From a virus: a stretch of DNA of 41,661 bases. Position numbers and translations under genes: made by a program. Below the pieces are notes generated by a model that was given only the letters and a program-made list of their open reading frames with translations, made no database searches and was not told the origin of the DNA. The stretch is taken from positions 1 through 41,661 of the IMG/VR virus record IMGVR_UViG_3300008266_000128; one strand, written 5' to 3'. Below are positions 27,831 to 36,120 of the stretch, piece after piece. Within the stretch, counting starts at the first letter, position 1. Each line of letters opens with the position of its first letter.

Positions 27831-28099
27831 GTCAGCACGTCCTCTGGCTGGGCCGTGATACCGGCAATCAGCGTGTTGTTTGCAGCGGCTGTGCTGGCGC
27901 AGATCGGGGCATCAGTGAAATCGCAGCCGATAACCTTGCCGGCGGGAACACTCGGGAACCACCAGAAGGGATTGCCCTCCTTAACCATGGAGAGGGCGTA
28001 CTGTCCCTGGTTGCCGGCTGGTGTCGTTGCGTTGACGAGGTAGACAACCCCGTTGACGGTCTTTTCAAAAATGAGCTTTGGCACTGGCTTGTTCTCCAT
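27821..28099 (-). CDS. Small protein of the fibre region
   Basis: 92 residues from ATG 28099, which overlaps the stop before (TGATG). MENKPVPKLIFEKTVNGVVY at the start; beta-rich, with a tail of Ala/Thr. Probably a virion or fibre-associated protein by position. No family recognised. Confidence 0.6.
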   Translation of the reverse strand: MENKPVPKLIFEKTVNGVVYLVNATTPAGNQGQYALSMVKEGNPFWWFPSVPAGKVIGCDFTDAPICASTAAANNTLIAGITAQPEDVLTYE

Positions 28100-28434
28100 C
28101 AGTTGACCCTCTTGATTTCGACGGAAAAGCTCGGAGGGTCGGAGGGCAGACCGTCCAATTCTGCTGTCACGACAAAGAAGTCTTCGTAACGCTCGGAGAC
28201 TGTCACGTCGTGAGAATGGTTGTAGCAAAGCGGGATGTAATCGGTGTCAGGCTGCGGGTTCGCGAAGAAGACCCAATAGACGCCCGTGTCGATATAGAAT
28301 GCACCGCCAATGCGAGCCGAAGGGGTAATGGATGAGATCGCCCCGTCTTCAATGGTCATGTGCGCGATTGCGTAGACCTGCGGCGTTGCTTCCGGCGTCG
28401 GGATAAGCCCCGTGTCGATGGTGATAATGGTCAT
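28099..28434 (-). CDS. Small beta-rich protein of the fibre region
   Basis: 111 residues, MTIITIDTGLIPTPEATPQ onward. Beta-rich with FYIDTGVYWVFFANPQPDTDY in the middle, which looks like a structural or fibre-tip domain. It overlaps both neighbours. Function inferred only from place. Confidence 0.6.
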   Translation of the reverse strand: MTIITIDTGLIPTPEATPQVYAIAHMTIEDGAISSITPSARIGGAFYIDTGVYWVFFANPQPDTDYIPLCYNHSHDVTVSERYEDFFVVTAELDGLPSDPPSFSVEIKRVN

Positions 28435-28649
28435 GCGCCTACTCCATCGGTTAGCTCTGCGTCATCGACGGTCCAGCCAAGGCGCTGAGTGCGGTCGGCA
28501 GGCAGGTCCGCGCTGTCAATGATCTTGTAAGGCTTGCCGGTCGGGACCACTGTCGGTGCGATTGCGGCGAGAGAACCAGCGAAATCAGCGGATGGGTAGA
28601 AAACGGAGATAACCCCGCTGTCCTGTTTGTAGATTACGACTTCTGCCAT
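28431..28649 (-). CDS. Small tail fibre assembly-like protein
   Basis: 72 residues from ATG 28649 with AAGG about 9 bases upstream. The sequence VIYKQDSGVISVFYPSADF ... PYKIIDSADLP and WTVDDAEL resemble phage proteins downstream of fibre genes (fibre assembly or C-terminal chaperone-like, 'PYKIIDxADLP' is a recurring pattern). No enzyme motif. Confidence 0.6.
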   Translation of the reverse strand: MAEVVIYKQDSGVISVFYPSADFAGSLAAIAPTVVPTGKPYKIIDSADLPADRTQRLGWTVDDAELTDGVGA

Positions 28650-28659
28650 TGTTTTGCCC

Positions 28660-29757
28660 TTAGCGGAAAATTGCGACGCAAAGCCCCGGCACGTCCACCG
28701 CGCCAACGCCAACTTGAGATGCGAAAACACGCAGTGCGGAAGTGGTCGGGGCCGTTGCGTTTATCTGGCCCTGTGTCTGAGACGTACCGGCAGCGCCAGC
28801 GATGGCGATGGTGTAGGCGTAGTTCGCGTCTGGCATTGCCGTGGTGAAATTCACCGTGTAGTCGCCTGTGCCGTTGTCAGTGATGCCCGTGACATTGCCG
28901 GAGGCTCTGACCGCAACGGTGCCAGTTCCGTTAAAATTCACCCACGCGCGGCAAGCATAAACAGGCGCGCTGCCAGAAGCATTGAACAGGGTAAGCACTT
29001 CGCTAGACGGAAGCCCGAGACCGACCGACTTGACGTAGTCAACGCAGCGCCAGTTGCCGGAGCCTTCAGAAATGAACTCGGCAACGTCTCCAGCCGCTGT
29101 GGTGATGTTTGCGGCACCAGGAAGAATTAAACTCGTGCCGTTGTGCGTGAGCGTAAGAATGCCCGCAAACCGAACGCGGCGGAATGTGCCAGCAGCAACG
29201 GTGCCAAGGCCGGTGATCGTCGTCGTGCCGGTAACGCGGACGTTCTGCGATGCAGCCGCGCCAATGTCGGTCGTGGTAGCCGAGGCAACGTCAACGGAGG
29301 CTTGCACAGCGTCGAGCTTGCTTGCAAAGAGGCTGTAATCTTCAAGCGCGCGGAAGTTCGTCCCGTCGCAAATGACCATGGTCGAGTTGCCGTCAGGAAT
29401 GGTGATGGTAGTCGCGCCGTTGATGGTTTCCGACGCGTTGGGGTCTATGACGACCGCGCCACCATCGGCCATGACCCAGCAGTGCCAGCCTGAGCCAAGC
29501 GTTGCCGCAGCCGTGAGGGACAAGGTAGCCGCAGCAGAAAACCTGATAACGGCGTTGTTGTCGTTCGCAACCGCCGTGTAGCCTGCGCTTTTGGTCGACA
29601 GCACAACGCGACCGTCGAGATCGCGGCGGAAGATAGCCAAGAACTCGCGAAACGCATTATCAAAGTTCTGAACAGCGTTCGTCCCTTGAATGCCGATACC
29701 GTTGACTGCGGTGTTGCTGGCTGGGGTTGTTGAGAAGCCTAGGAATGTGCTGGACAT
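28660..29757 (-). CDS. Tail fibre / receptor-binding candidate
   Basis: 365 residues, Ser/Thr/Ala/Gly-rich and beta-repetitive (ATTTDIGAAASQNVRVTGTTTITGLGTVAAG). The N-terminal 60 residues probably attach to the tail; the C-terminal 100 (FNGTGTVAVRASGNVTGITDNG, CVAIFR) look like a receptor-binding tip. It is followed by fibre-associated small genes. It is the most likely host-recognition protein of the phage, along with the collagen-like protein at 348-1649. Confidence 0.7.
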   Translation of the reverse strand: MSSTFLGFSTTPASNTAVNGIGIQGTNAVQNFDNAFREFLAIFRRDLDGRVVLSTKSAGYTAVANDNNAVIRFSAAATLSLTAAATLGSGWHCWVMADGGAVVIDPNASETINGATTITIPDGNSTMVICDGTNFRALEDYSLFASKLDAVQASVDVASATTTDIGAAASQNVRVTGTTTITGLGTVAAGTFRRVRFAGILTLTHNGTSLILPGAANITTAAGDVAEFISEGSGNWRCVDYVKSVGLGLPSSEVLTLFNASGSAPVYACRAWVNFNGTGTVAVRASGNVTGITDNGTGDYTVNFTTAMPDANYAYTIAIAGAAGTSQTQGQINATAPTTSALRVFASQVGVGAVDVPGLCVAIFR

Positions 29758-29766
29758 TGGTTTTCC

Positions 29767-31287
29767 TTAAAAAAGTCCGCCCTTGCCGCTCTTCACAGCG
29801 CGGTCAAACTGCTTGCTGTCTTTCTGGACCTGTCGGCCTTCGCTGCTGAGATCCTGCTCACGGTAGCCCTTGGCTTGGCTCGCCCCCTGAGCGCGCTGCG
29901 GAGCGTCGGGGAAATACGACTTGGCCCCGAAGTTCCGGCCCGCATAGCCGCCGATCAAACCACCGACCGGGCCGAGCGCCAGACCACCGAGCAGGCCACC
30001 GAGGACACCGCCGCCGAGCGTGCGCATCTGGAGACTGCGCTTCATGCGGTCTGCGTCTGCGGCGCTCATGGATGGGCCAAAGCCACCGGTCACGGGGCCG
30101 TCAACGCTAAGAAGCCCACCGCCCATCTGTGCAGGCTGGACGGCCCGTGCTGGAGATGCCGGCTGCGTGCTAACGGCTGGATCGACATAGGACGTCTGAA
30201 CCGCTGGCTGGTTTACGGGAGCGAGACCCTTGGCGGCGCGGAGATCGGCCACATCAAGCGCAAGGTTTGCCGCGTCCATTGCCGGCTGCATTCCGGGCGC
30301 TACAGGGCCTTGGAAGGATGCGGGGCCAACCGGTGCTGCGGGAAGCCTGCCGCTCTTCGGTGCCGCTGCCTGGAGGGCTGGCTGCGATGCTGCTGCCGTG
30401 TTGATGATGCCTTGCGGCTGGGCCATCTGTGCGTTTGAGGCAAGCAAGCCCTCACGCAGACCCGCCATGCCCTGCGGCTGTGTGGTCATCGAGCCGAAGC
30501 GGCCACTGTCGAACTGTGCGACCTGTACGGGCTGCGGGCGAGTGGCGCGGGACTGCGCAACCATGCTTTCATAGCTGACGTTAGGGCTGGTGCCGCCAAA
30601 ACGATTGCTGTCGAAGGATGCCGCTTGAGCTGGAGCTGGTTCGCCGAACCGTCCAGCATCAAAGCCCACGTCTGCCAAAAGGCCGCGCTCTACGGCTGCG
30701 GGCGTGGCTGGGAATGAAGCGCTGCGAAGGCCACCGTCACGAATATCTGCAATCTCTGTTCGCGAGCTGCCGAGTGCTTCCATAACGCCGCGCGGTGCAG
30801 CAGACGGTGTCGGAGCGGGACGCCCCATCATGCCGTAATTCTGCTGCGCAGCCTCGCCAAACCGGCCATCGATCGACATCAGTTTGTCGTCATAGCGGCG
30901 GTCTGTGGCATACCCGCCCGGCTGTCCAGCACGGAGGCCACCAACAGCCTCTGTGAAGCTTGTCGCGGCAGATGCGGCAGGGAAGCGGCGGTCGAGCAAG
31001 CCAGCCCAGTCGCCAAGGCTGTCAAACGGGTTTGTGTAAGAACGGAACTTGTCAACGATGTTGACGCGCCCGCCCATGTCTTCCCACGTCTTCAGATCTT
31101 GCGTCGGGCCTTTCCACGACTTCCCGGCCTTGATGCCGAACATGTTCCCGCCCGGCATAGACTTGCCGAAACCGGTTTCCAACGAGGCTTGAGAAGCAGC
31201 TAGACGAGCCTGAGCGTCGGATAGGCCCGCTTGACGAGCGCCCGCGTAGACTTCCGAATAGAACTGCTCTTGACGTTTGGTTGCCAT
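29767..31287 (-). CDS. Virion peptidoglycan hydrolase with glucosaminidase-like N-terminus
   Basis: 506 residues. The N-terminal 130 follow the glucosaminidase/FlgJ pattern: FYSEVYAGARQAGLSDAQARL, catalytic Glu37 in SQASLETGFGKS, and NMFGIKAGKSWKG, then a WEDMGG...DKFRSY strand pair. The middle has FDxxRFG repeats (FDAGRFG, FDSNRFG, FDSGRFG; one degenerate GRFGE) and long low-complexity Ala/Pro/Gln linkers. The end is Gly-rich hydrophobic (GGGVLGGLLGGLALGPVGG) and could insert in a membrane. As in P22 or T7 internal proteins, it probably opens the cell wall during DNA entry. GAGGGA precedes the ATG. Confidence 0.75.
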   Translation of the reverse strand: MATKRQEQFYSEVYAGARQAGLSDAQARLAASQASLETGFGKSMPGGNMFGIKAGKSWKGPTQDLKTWEDMGGRVNIVDKFRSYTNPFDSLGDWAGLLDRRFPAASAATSFTEAVGGLRAGQPGGYATDRRYDDKLMSIDGRFGEAAQQNYGMMGRPAPTPSAAPRGVMEALGSSRTEIADIRDGGLRSASFPATPAAVERGLLADVGFDAGRFGEPAPAQAASFDSNRFGGTSPNVSYESMVAQSRATRPQPVQVAQFDSGRFGSMTTQPQGMAGLREGLLASNAQMAQPQGIINTAAASQPALQAAAPKSGRLPAAPVGPASFQGPVAPGMQPAMDAANLALDVADLRAAKGLAPVNQPAVQTSYVDPAVSTQPASPARAVQPAQMGGGLLSVDGPVTGGFGPSMSAADADRMKRSLQMRTLGGGVLGGLLGGLALGPVGGLIGGYAGRNFGAKSYFPDAPQRAQGASQAKGYREQDLSSEGRQVQKDSKQFDRAVKSGKGGLF

Positions 31288-31344
31288 TTATTCCCTCGCG
31301 GAAATGAGGTATCGTGTCGGTTTCGCAACCAACGGGGATTGAGC

Positions 31345-31521
31345 GTGGACGATGAAAAGAAGGGTTTTGGCCGCTATGGTGTGCCGACGATTGGCGACGT
31401 ACTCCTGCACGCGGCCATTGCAGCAGTTTTGACGTATTTCTTTTTTGTCCCGATAAAGACTTACGTCAGCGAGGCTGTGAGGCCGTTGCTAACGCAGTCG
31501 TCTGAAGCGCCCGAGAAATAA
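31345..31521 (+). CDS. Small plus-strand membrane protein (moron-like)
   Basis: 58 residues from GTG 31345 with GGGG about 9 bases upstream. The first 20 residues are charged, followed by one membrane helix (VLLHAAIAAVLTYFFFVPI). It runs against the late operon and overlaps the end of the ejection protein gene by 56 bases. No convincing promoter is visible. Such solitary opposite-strand membrane genes are often lysogenic-conversion or superinfection-exclusion factors. Confidence 0.6.
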   Translation: MDDEKKGFGRYGVPTIGDVLLHAAIAAVLTYFFFVPIKTYVSEAVRPLLTQSSEAPEK

Positions 31522-33508
31522 GCGCCTGAATATTTTGAGACTTAATCGCCGCCGTGGCCTTTGATGCTTCAATCGCACTGATTTCAGCAGCCAATGCGCG
31601 AACGGCTTCAGGGTTAGTGGACAGAAGACGCTTGGAAACTTGGCTTGCGACCTCAGGCGTAAAGCCCCCCAGCATCTTCAACCTAGAGCCAACGTAATCC
31701 ATGATAGCCGCAACAGGGCGGCCGGAAAGAGCCGTGCCAACATTTCTGACACCGTCAGCCAGACCACCAGCATCCACCATTTCCGCCATCTGAGCAGCCG
31801 TGGTCGAATTTCCCTTGACGGCGTCGTAGGTAGCGCGACGACGAGCTTCGTTGAACATTTCCTTGCGGAATGCCGTGAAAGTCTCTTGATCTGGGAATGC
31901 TGCCTTGAGAACGCCGACGTTTTGACGGTTTGAGAAAAAGCGGAGAAGCGCATTCTGCGTGAAGCCAGCAGCGTCAACCCGCTTGCGGATAGCGTCAGCA
32001 ATGCCAATACGCGCCGCTTGCTGTTCTGCAGTTGACATTTCCTTGAACGTCTTGGCGACAGCCTCAGGGGAAAGCGTCATCGCTTCTTTCTGACCAAAAT
32101 CAAGCGCTTCCTTGACCTTTGCAAAGCCTCCCCACACAGAGCGGGCCTTTTGATAGTCAGGGTTCCAGCGGTCGATTTCTGCTAAGAATGCCTTCTGCAC
32201 CATATTGGTGGCGCGGCCTTCTTCTGTCAGCTTGCCAGTCAGCGGGTTCTTCATCTCCCCAATAATCGCATCGATGCCCTTCTTCGCGACGTTCAACGTA
32301 CGCATGTTTGGGACGCCGGAGATGATCGGGTCCCCGGCCTCGTTAAAACCAGTGATGGCATAATCAACCGGGTTAAAAGGCTTCCCTTCAGCAAGGCTTT
32401 CAAGGCGCTGGATTTTGACACCCTGCGCAAGGCCGCGCTTAAAAATAGGCTCGTCAACGAATTGCTTAAGTCTGTCTGTCCAGACAACCTTTTTCGCAAG
32501 CGCTGGCTCATAGACTTCACCGCCCACTTGAGACCAAGCTTTCGATAGTTTGTCGCCAGCAGTGATAAAGCCGTCAGGATCAGCAAGGACTTCACGAACA
32601 ACACCCTTGATGCGGTCGCCTTGGCCAAACTGGCGAAGTGTGATTGTCTTGTTGATGGCGTCCTTTGCCTTGCCGGGGATATTTGCAGATGCGCGCAAGA
32701 GATCGCGGCCAGATTTGCCGGAAACGTCTACAAGGCTAAGGCCGGATGCCTCCATCTTGTTTGCGGCTTGGGGGAGCGTCATGTTGCTTGACGCAAGACG
32801 CTCGGCAATCTTCCGCCCTGCATAGCCTGCCGGGTCAGCTCGTCCTCTTATGGCGTCAACAACTGGCTTAGCCGCAGCCTTGGCACCTGCGGCAATCGCA
32901 GGAACAGCACCGCCGATCACGCCACCAGCAACAGCCCCACCTATGGCATCTGAGACATCCCCACCGCGAGCCACTGAGTCCGCTCCAGAGAGCGCGGCCC
33001 CAGAAGCAGCAGACATTCCAACCCTTGCGCCAAGGGTTGGCCCAGTAATGCCAAGCAGCCGAGCGCCCGTAGCCGTAGCGGCCACTGGGACCGTCGCAGC
33101 GATACCGCCAGCGACTTGAGAACCAATGTCCAATATCGGATTAGCCGCCTTTTCCTGCTGGTTGGCCATGTCCACACGGCGCAGCGCTTCGGCATAGTCA
33201 ACGTCAGGGTCAAACGCCGCATAGGTAGCCGCAGCCGCCTTTTCCGTGCCACGGCGCAAGAGAGGCCCGAGAACGGGGATGCCCTCAATCAGGCCACCTG
33301 ACACCGTTCGGCCCATGGAAAGCGCGTCGTTGCCTTCCTGCGGCTTCTGAGTGGGCTGCGGAGCCTGTTCGGGCGCTGTCTGCTGCGGCTGGTTGCCGCC
33401 GAGGCTTGCCGCGATCTCGTCAACGGTCGCGTTCTGCTGCTCAGGCGACATGGACAGGAAACTGTCGTCCACCTGAACCTTGCGGCCATTGATCATGAGT
33501 GTGGTCAT
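31466..33508 (-). CDS. Internal virion / DNA ejection protein
   Basis: 680 residues from ATG 33508 (overlap ATGA with the stop before; GGAG 9 bases upstream; the earlier in-frame ATG at 33523 lacks such a site). The N-terminus is hydrophilic and Pro/Gln-rich (QPQQTAPEQAPQPTQKPQEG). Residues about 125-215 are Ala/Gly-rich and hydrophobic (GGIAATVPVAATATG, GGAVAGGVIGGAVPAIAAG), as in P22 gp16/gp20 or T7 gp16-type proteins that cross the cell membrane with the DNA. The C-terminal half is helical. No enzymatic motif seen. Confidence 0.7.
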   Translation of the reverse strand: MTTLMINGRKVQVDDSFLSMSPEQQNATVDEIAASLGGNQPQQTAPEQAPQPTQKPQEGNDALSMGRTVSGGLIEGIPVLGPLLRRGTEKAAAATYAAFDPDVDYAEALRRVDMANQQEKAANPILDIGSQVAGGIAATVPVAATATGARLLGITGPTLGARVGMSAASGAALSGADSVARGGDVSDAIGGAVAGGVIGGAVPAIAAGAKAAAKPVVDAIRGRADPAGYAGRKIAERLASSNMTLPQAANKMEASGLSLVDVSGKSGRDLLRASANIPGKAKDAINKTITLRQFGQGDRIKGVVREVLADPDGFITAGDKLSKAWSQVGGEVYEPALAKKVVWTDRLKQFVDEPIFKRGLAQGVKIQRLESLAEGKPFNPVDYAITGFNEAGDPIISGVPNMRTLNVAKKGIDAIIGEMKNPLTGKLTEEGRATNMVQKAFLAEIDRWNPDYQKARSVWGGFAKVKEALDFGQKEAMTLSPEAVAKTFKEMSTAEQQAARIGIADAIRKRVDAAGFTQNALLRFFSNRQNVGVLKAAFPDQETFTAFRKEMFNEARRRATYDAVKGNSTTAAQMAEMVDAGGLADGVRNVGTALSGRPVAAIMDYVGSRLKMLGGFTPEVASQVSKRLLSTNPEAVRALAAEISAIEASKATAAIKSQNIQALISRALQTTALATASQPR

Positions 33509-34521
33509 TCGACTACGCTCCAAGTTGCGCCGGTTGACGTGCGGTTGCCGCGATTGGCAGCACCGCCGGGCTTGTAGTACTCACCGCCGCGCATTTCGTT
33601 TGCACGCTGCTGGTAGAAATCAAGGCGACGTTGAGCCGCGACCTTGGCACGCTCAAAAATGGCCTTGCGGACTTCCGGCGGCTGGCTAACCGATCCCTGA
33701 AGGTCAAGCAGGATCTTGCGCTCACCTTCAGTCGGGGCCGCGCCGAAAATTGCCTTGAGCTGGCCAAGGGCCTGGGTGGCGACAACGTTATCAAGCTCCA
33801 TCGTAGCCTGACCGCTGTCCATGCCCAAGTTGCCGCCGATCATGCCGCGAAGGCCGGCAGTCGGCCCAGAATATGCCTGCTCGTTCAGCTCAAGAGCGCG
33901 GTCAATAAGAGGAAGCGCTCCCTGTGTTGCCAGCACCATTTCGTCTGCCTCAAGAATGGCTTTCTTGTCTGTGGCTGTGAGCGGCTGTGCATCTTCGCGG
34001 GGGAACTTGCCGGTCAGGATGAAGGACTGATAGCGCGGGTCTTCCGGCGACATGCCAAGCAGCTTGGCCTGCTGCTGACGAACCGAAAAGTCATCAGCTT
34101 TCGGCGCTGTGCCGAGCGGGGTAAAGTTGCCGCTTGTCTGGTCATAGTTGCCGTAAGTTCCGTCAGGCAGCGTCTTGAAGTCATAGGACGGTGCCTTCTG
34201 CTCGCTGAAGTCCGCAATCACCTGATACGTCTCAGGGTCTACCAGCTTGCCGTTGATCTGGAGTGGTGCGCGCTTGGTCTTGGCCTCCGTCAGCATCTTG
34301 AAGCCATCTGCCGGCGAGATGACGCCAGCCTGCACGGCCTGTGCGATCTCAGGCGGGGCGTTCTGAGCGATCCACTGCTTTGTCTTGTTCTCCTGACGGC
34401 CCTGCACAAATCCCTGTGCGCCCATGGCAAACTGCTCTGGAGCGGTGCGGCCCGAGAGGATGCCAGCGCCTGCCTGCGTGAGGGCTTGGCTGTTATTGCG
34501 GAGAAAGTCTTGGATTGCCAT
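33505..34521 (-). CDS. Internal virion protein (ejection-type)
   Basis: 338 residues, helical and charged, rich in Gln and Ala (MAIQDFLRNNSQALTQAGAG onward; VVATQALGQLKAIFGAAPTEGERK). This C-terminal part is seen in many podovirus internal proteins. By order after the connector block and before the larger ejection protein it is likely one of the three ejected proteins. Overlaps on both sides (TGATG, ATGA). Confidence 0.6.
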   Translation of the reverse strand: MAIQDFLRNNSQALTQAGAGILSGRTAPEQFAMGAQGFVQGRQENKTKQWIAQNAPPEIAQAVQAGVISPADGFKMLTEAKTKRAPLQINGKLVDPETYQVIADFSEQKAPSYDFKTLPDGTYGNYDQTSGNFTPLGTAPKADDFSVRQQQAKLLGMSPEDPRYQSFILTGKFPREDAQPLTATDKKAILEADEMVLATQGALPLIDRALELNEQAYSGPTAGLRGMIGGNLGMDSGQATMELDNVVATQALGQLKAIFGAAPTEGERKILLDLQGSVSQPPEVRKAIFERAKVAAQRRLDFYQQRANEMRGGEYYKPGGAANRGNRTSTGATWSVVE

Positions 34522-35357
34522 CAGAGGAAACTCCCAAGAATGCCAGCGCCGCCAGCAGCGTAGCCAAGAGCGTTCATAAGCCCAGACTGCCCAGGCTGAG
34601 ACGCGCGAGACGTGGACGAACCACCAAGCGAGCCGGCACCCGATGCAATGGCGTTGAGGAACGACACACGGTCACGGGCTGCTGTCTGCTCGTCATCGAA
34701 CTTGCCGATATTGGCCTCGATGAGCTGCTGTGCGCGGGCGTCGTTCTGAGAGCCGACACCAAGCAGCGTCTGTGCCGGGGCCTGCATGCCTGTGTAGGCC
34801 GTGCCGAGCTGGCCAAAGCCGGTGTTGCCCATGTTGAACAGGTTGGAGTTTGCAGCATCACGACGGCTGAGGAAGTTCTGATATTGCCGAGCGCCCGCGT
34901 CTGCGAGATTGGAGGCAAGCAGCGACTGGTTGGTGCCGGAACCCGTGCGGCCCATGCCCGACGAGCTGAGGTTGACGCCTTCGATTGCTGCGTCTCGCAC
35001 CTGCGCCCAACCGGGATCGCTGTTGAGGTCGAACTGTGAGTTGGCAACACTGCGTGTGTTGTTCAGCGCGTCCATCTGGGCCGAGTTATAGCCGCCCGAG
35101 TTGATGACGTCCTGATACTGGCCAGACAGGCCCTGACCGCCCATGTTGGAGTTTGCAACGCCCGTGAGAGCAGCCAAGCCGCCTTGGGTCTGTGACGACT
35201 GGTCGGCAACGCGCGGGCCTTGATAGGTCTGGAAGCCCTGCCCCGTGTTATAGAGGTTCTGAGCGCCAGACAATGCCGTGCTAATGGCCGGCTGTGCGCC
35301 TGACCAAGGCTCGTTATTGCTGACAGTCGTCGTTGTGTTCTTACCGCCACCGCTCAT
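34521..35357 (-). CDS. Internal virion protein, Asn/Gln/Ser-rich
   Basis: 278 residues. The N-terminus has MSGGGKNTTTTVSNNEPWSG, a pattern typical of podovirus and siphovirus internal virion proteins found beside the ejection genes. The middle is Asn/Gln/Gly-rich with SRRDAANSNLFNMGNTG; the end is Gly-rich hydrophobic (ALGYAAGGAGILGSF). Probably carried in the head and ejected. It overlaps both neighbours. Confidence 0.6.
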   Translation of the reverse strand: MSGGGKNTTTTVSNNEPWSGAQPAISTALSGAQNLYNTGQGFQTYQGPRVADQSSQTQGGLAALTGVANSNMGGQGLSGQYQDVINSGGYNSAQMDALNNTRSVANSQFDLNSDPGWAQVRDAAIEGVNLSSSGMGRTGSGTNQSLLASNLADAGARQYQNFLSRRDAANSNLFNMGNTGFGQLGTAYTGMQAPAQTLLGVGSQNDARAQQLIEANIGKFDDEQTAARDRVSFLNAIASGAGSLGGSSTSRASQPGQSGLMNALGYAAGGAGILGSFL

Positions 35358-35764
35358 CAGATAATCCTCATTTCATAGGTCGAACGAAGCTTCCGAGGCT
35401 CGTTGAAAATCCGTGTCCATCCGTCGCGGCCCTCTGCCACGATCCGGCCTGCGCCGTTTGCCTTGCCCATCCCGTTCAGGAAGTCCTTGACCTCTTGCGC
35501 CCATTCGCCGATCTGATCGCCGACCAGAGACAGCACCCGCAGCACTGAACCATTATTCCAGCGCTCAAACCGAACGACCGCAGCCATGAGTATTTTCGTC
35601 TCTTCATAGGCAACAATCAGGAATGCGTTTCCAGATCTGCACATCTGCCAGAGTTCGCCGGCTGTCAGGTCATCGCCGCATTTTTCGGACGCGACACAGA
35701 ACTTCGGGCCGACGAGGGGCCAGACCCCATCGACTTGGTGGACGCCAGCGATTTCGATTTTCAA
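35357..35764 (-). CDS. GNAT-fold-like phage protein
   Basis: 135 residues. The order FLIVAYEETKILMAAVVRFE, LRVLSLVGDQIGEWAQEVKDFLNGMGKANGAGRIVAEGRDGW then a short beta end matches the GNAT-like small protein (T7 gp13-like) present in many podoviruses near internal virion genes. The acetyl-CoA-binding loop is not clearly complete, so enzymatic activity is doubtful; it may be structural. Confidence 0.6.
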   Translation of the reverse strand: MKIEIAGVHQVDGVWPLVGPKFCVASEKCGDDLTAGELWQMCRSGNAFLIVAYEETKILMAAVVRFERWNNGSVLRVLSLVGDQIGEWAQEVKDFLNGMGKANGAGRIVAEGRDGWTRIFNEPRKLRSTYEMRII

Positions 35765-36120
35765 GATCTTGCCGTTTCCAACTGAACGAGAAGGTTCATG
35801 TGCAGCGTGACCGATGTATTCGCGACCGCGCGGATCACGTCGTTTTCACCAAGGCGCACAGGCTTGGGAAGGTCAGGCCCTGTCGAGTTTGCCGCAACAC
35901 TGCCGGTCCAGACAATGCGCTCGACGTTGTTCAAGCTGTCGTAGTAATAGAGCTTGCACTGGACCGCAGACCCTGTGTCATTGACGAACTGGAACGCGGC
36001 AAGCGTGAGCGTCTTTTGCCCTGCATCGACCGTGTAAGCGTCAGCCTTTGTCGTGCCGGAGAAGGCAGCAAAGAACTCGGAGAACGCGAGCGTGCCGATA
36101 TAGTTTGCGGTAATGCTCAT
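35761..36120 (-). CDS. Small structural protein
   Basis: 119 residues, beta-rich (LAAFQFVNDTGSAVQCKLYYYDS, TSVTLHMNLLVQLE). Between the gp10-like and GNAT-like genes, so probably a virion part of the tail or connector. Overlaps both neighbours. Not recognised. Confidence 0.6.
   Translation of the reverse strand: MSITANYIGTLAFSEFFAAFSGTTKADAYTVDAGQKTLTLAAFQFVNDTGSAVQCKLYYYDSLNNVERIVWTGSVAANSTGPDLPKPVRLGENDVIRAVANTSVTLHMNLLVQLETARS

Noticed and set aside
31270-31315. Promoter for the plus-strand gene at 31345
   Set aside because: TTGACG at 31270 has no matching -10 at 16-18 bases; TATCGT is too far.
33631-34563. Plus-strand frame of 310 codons
   Set aside because: Antisense to an internal virion protein gene; no initiation signal.
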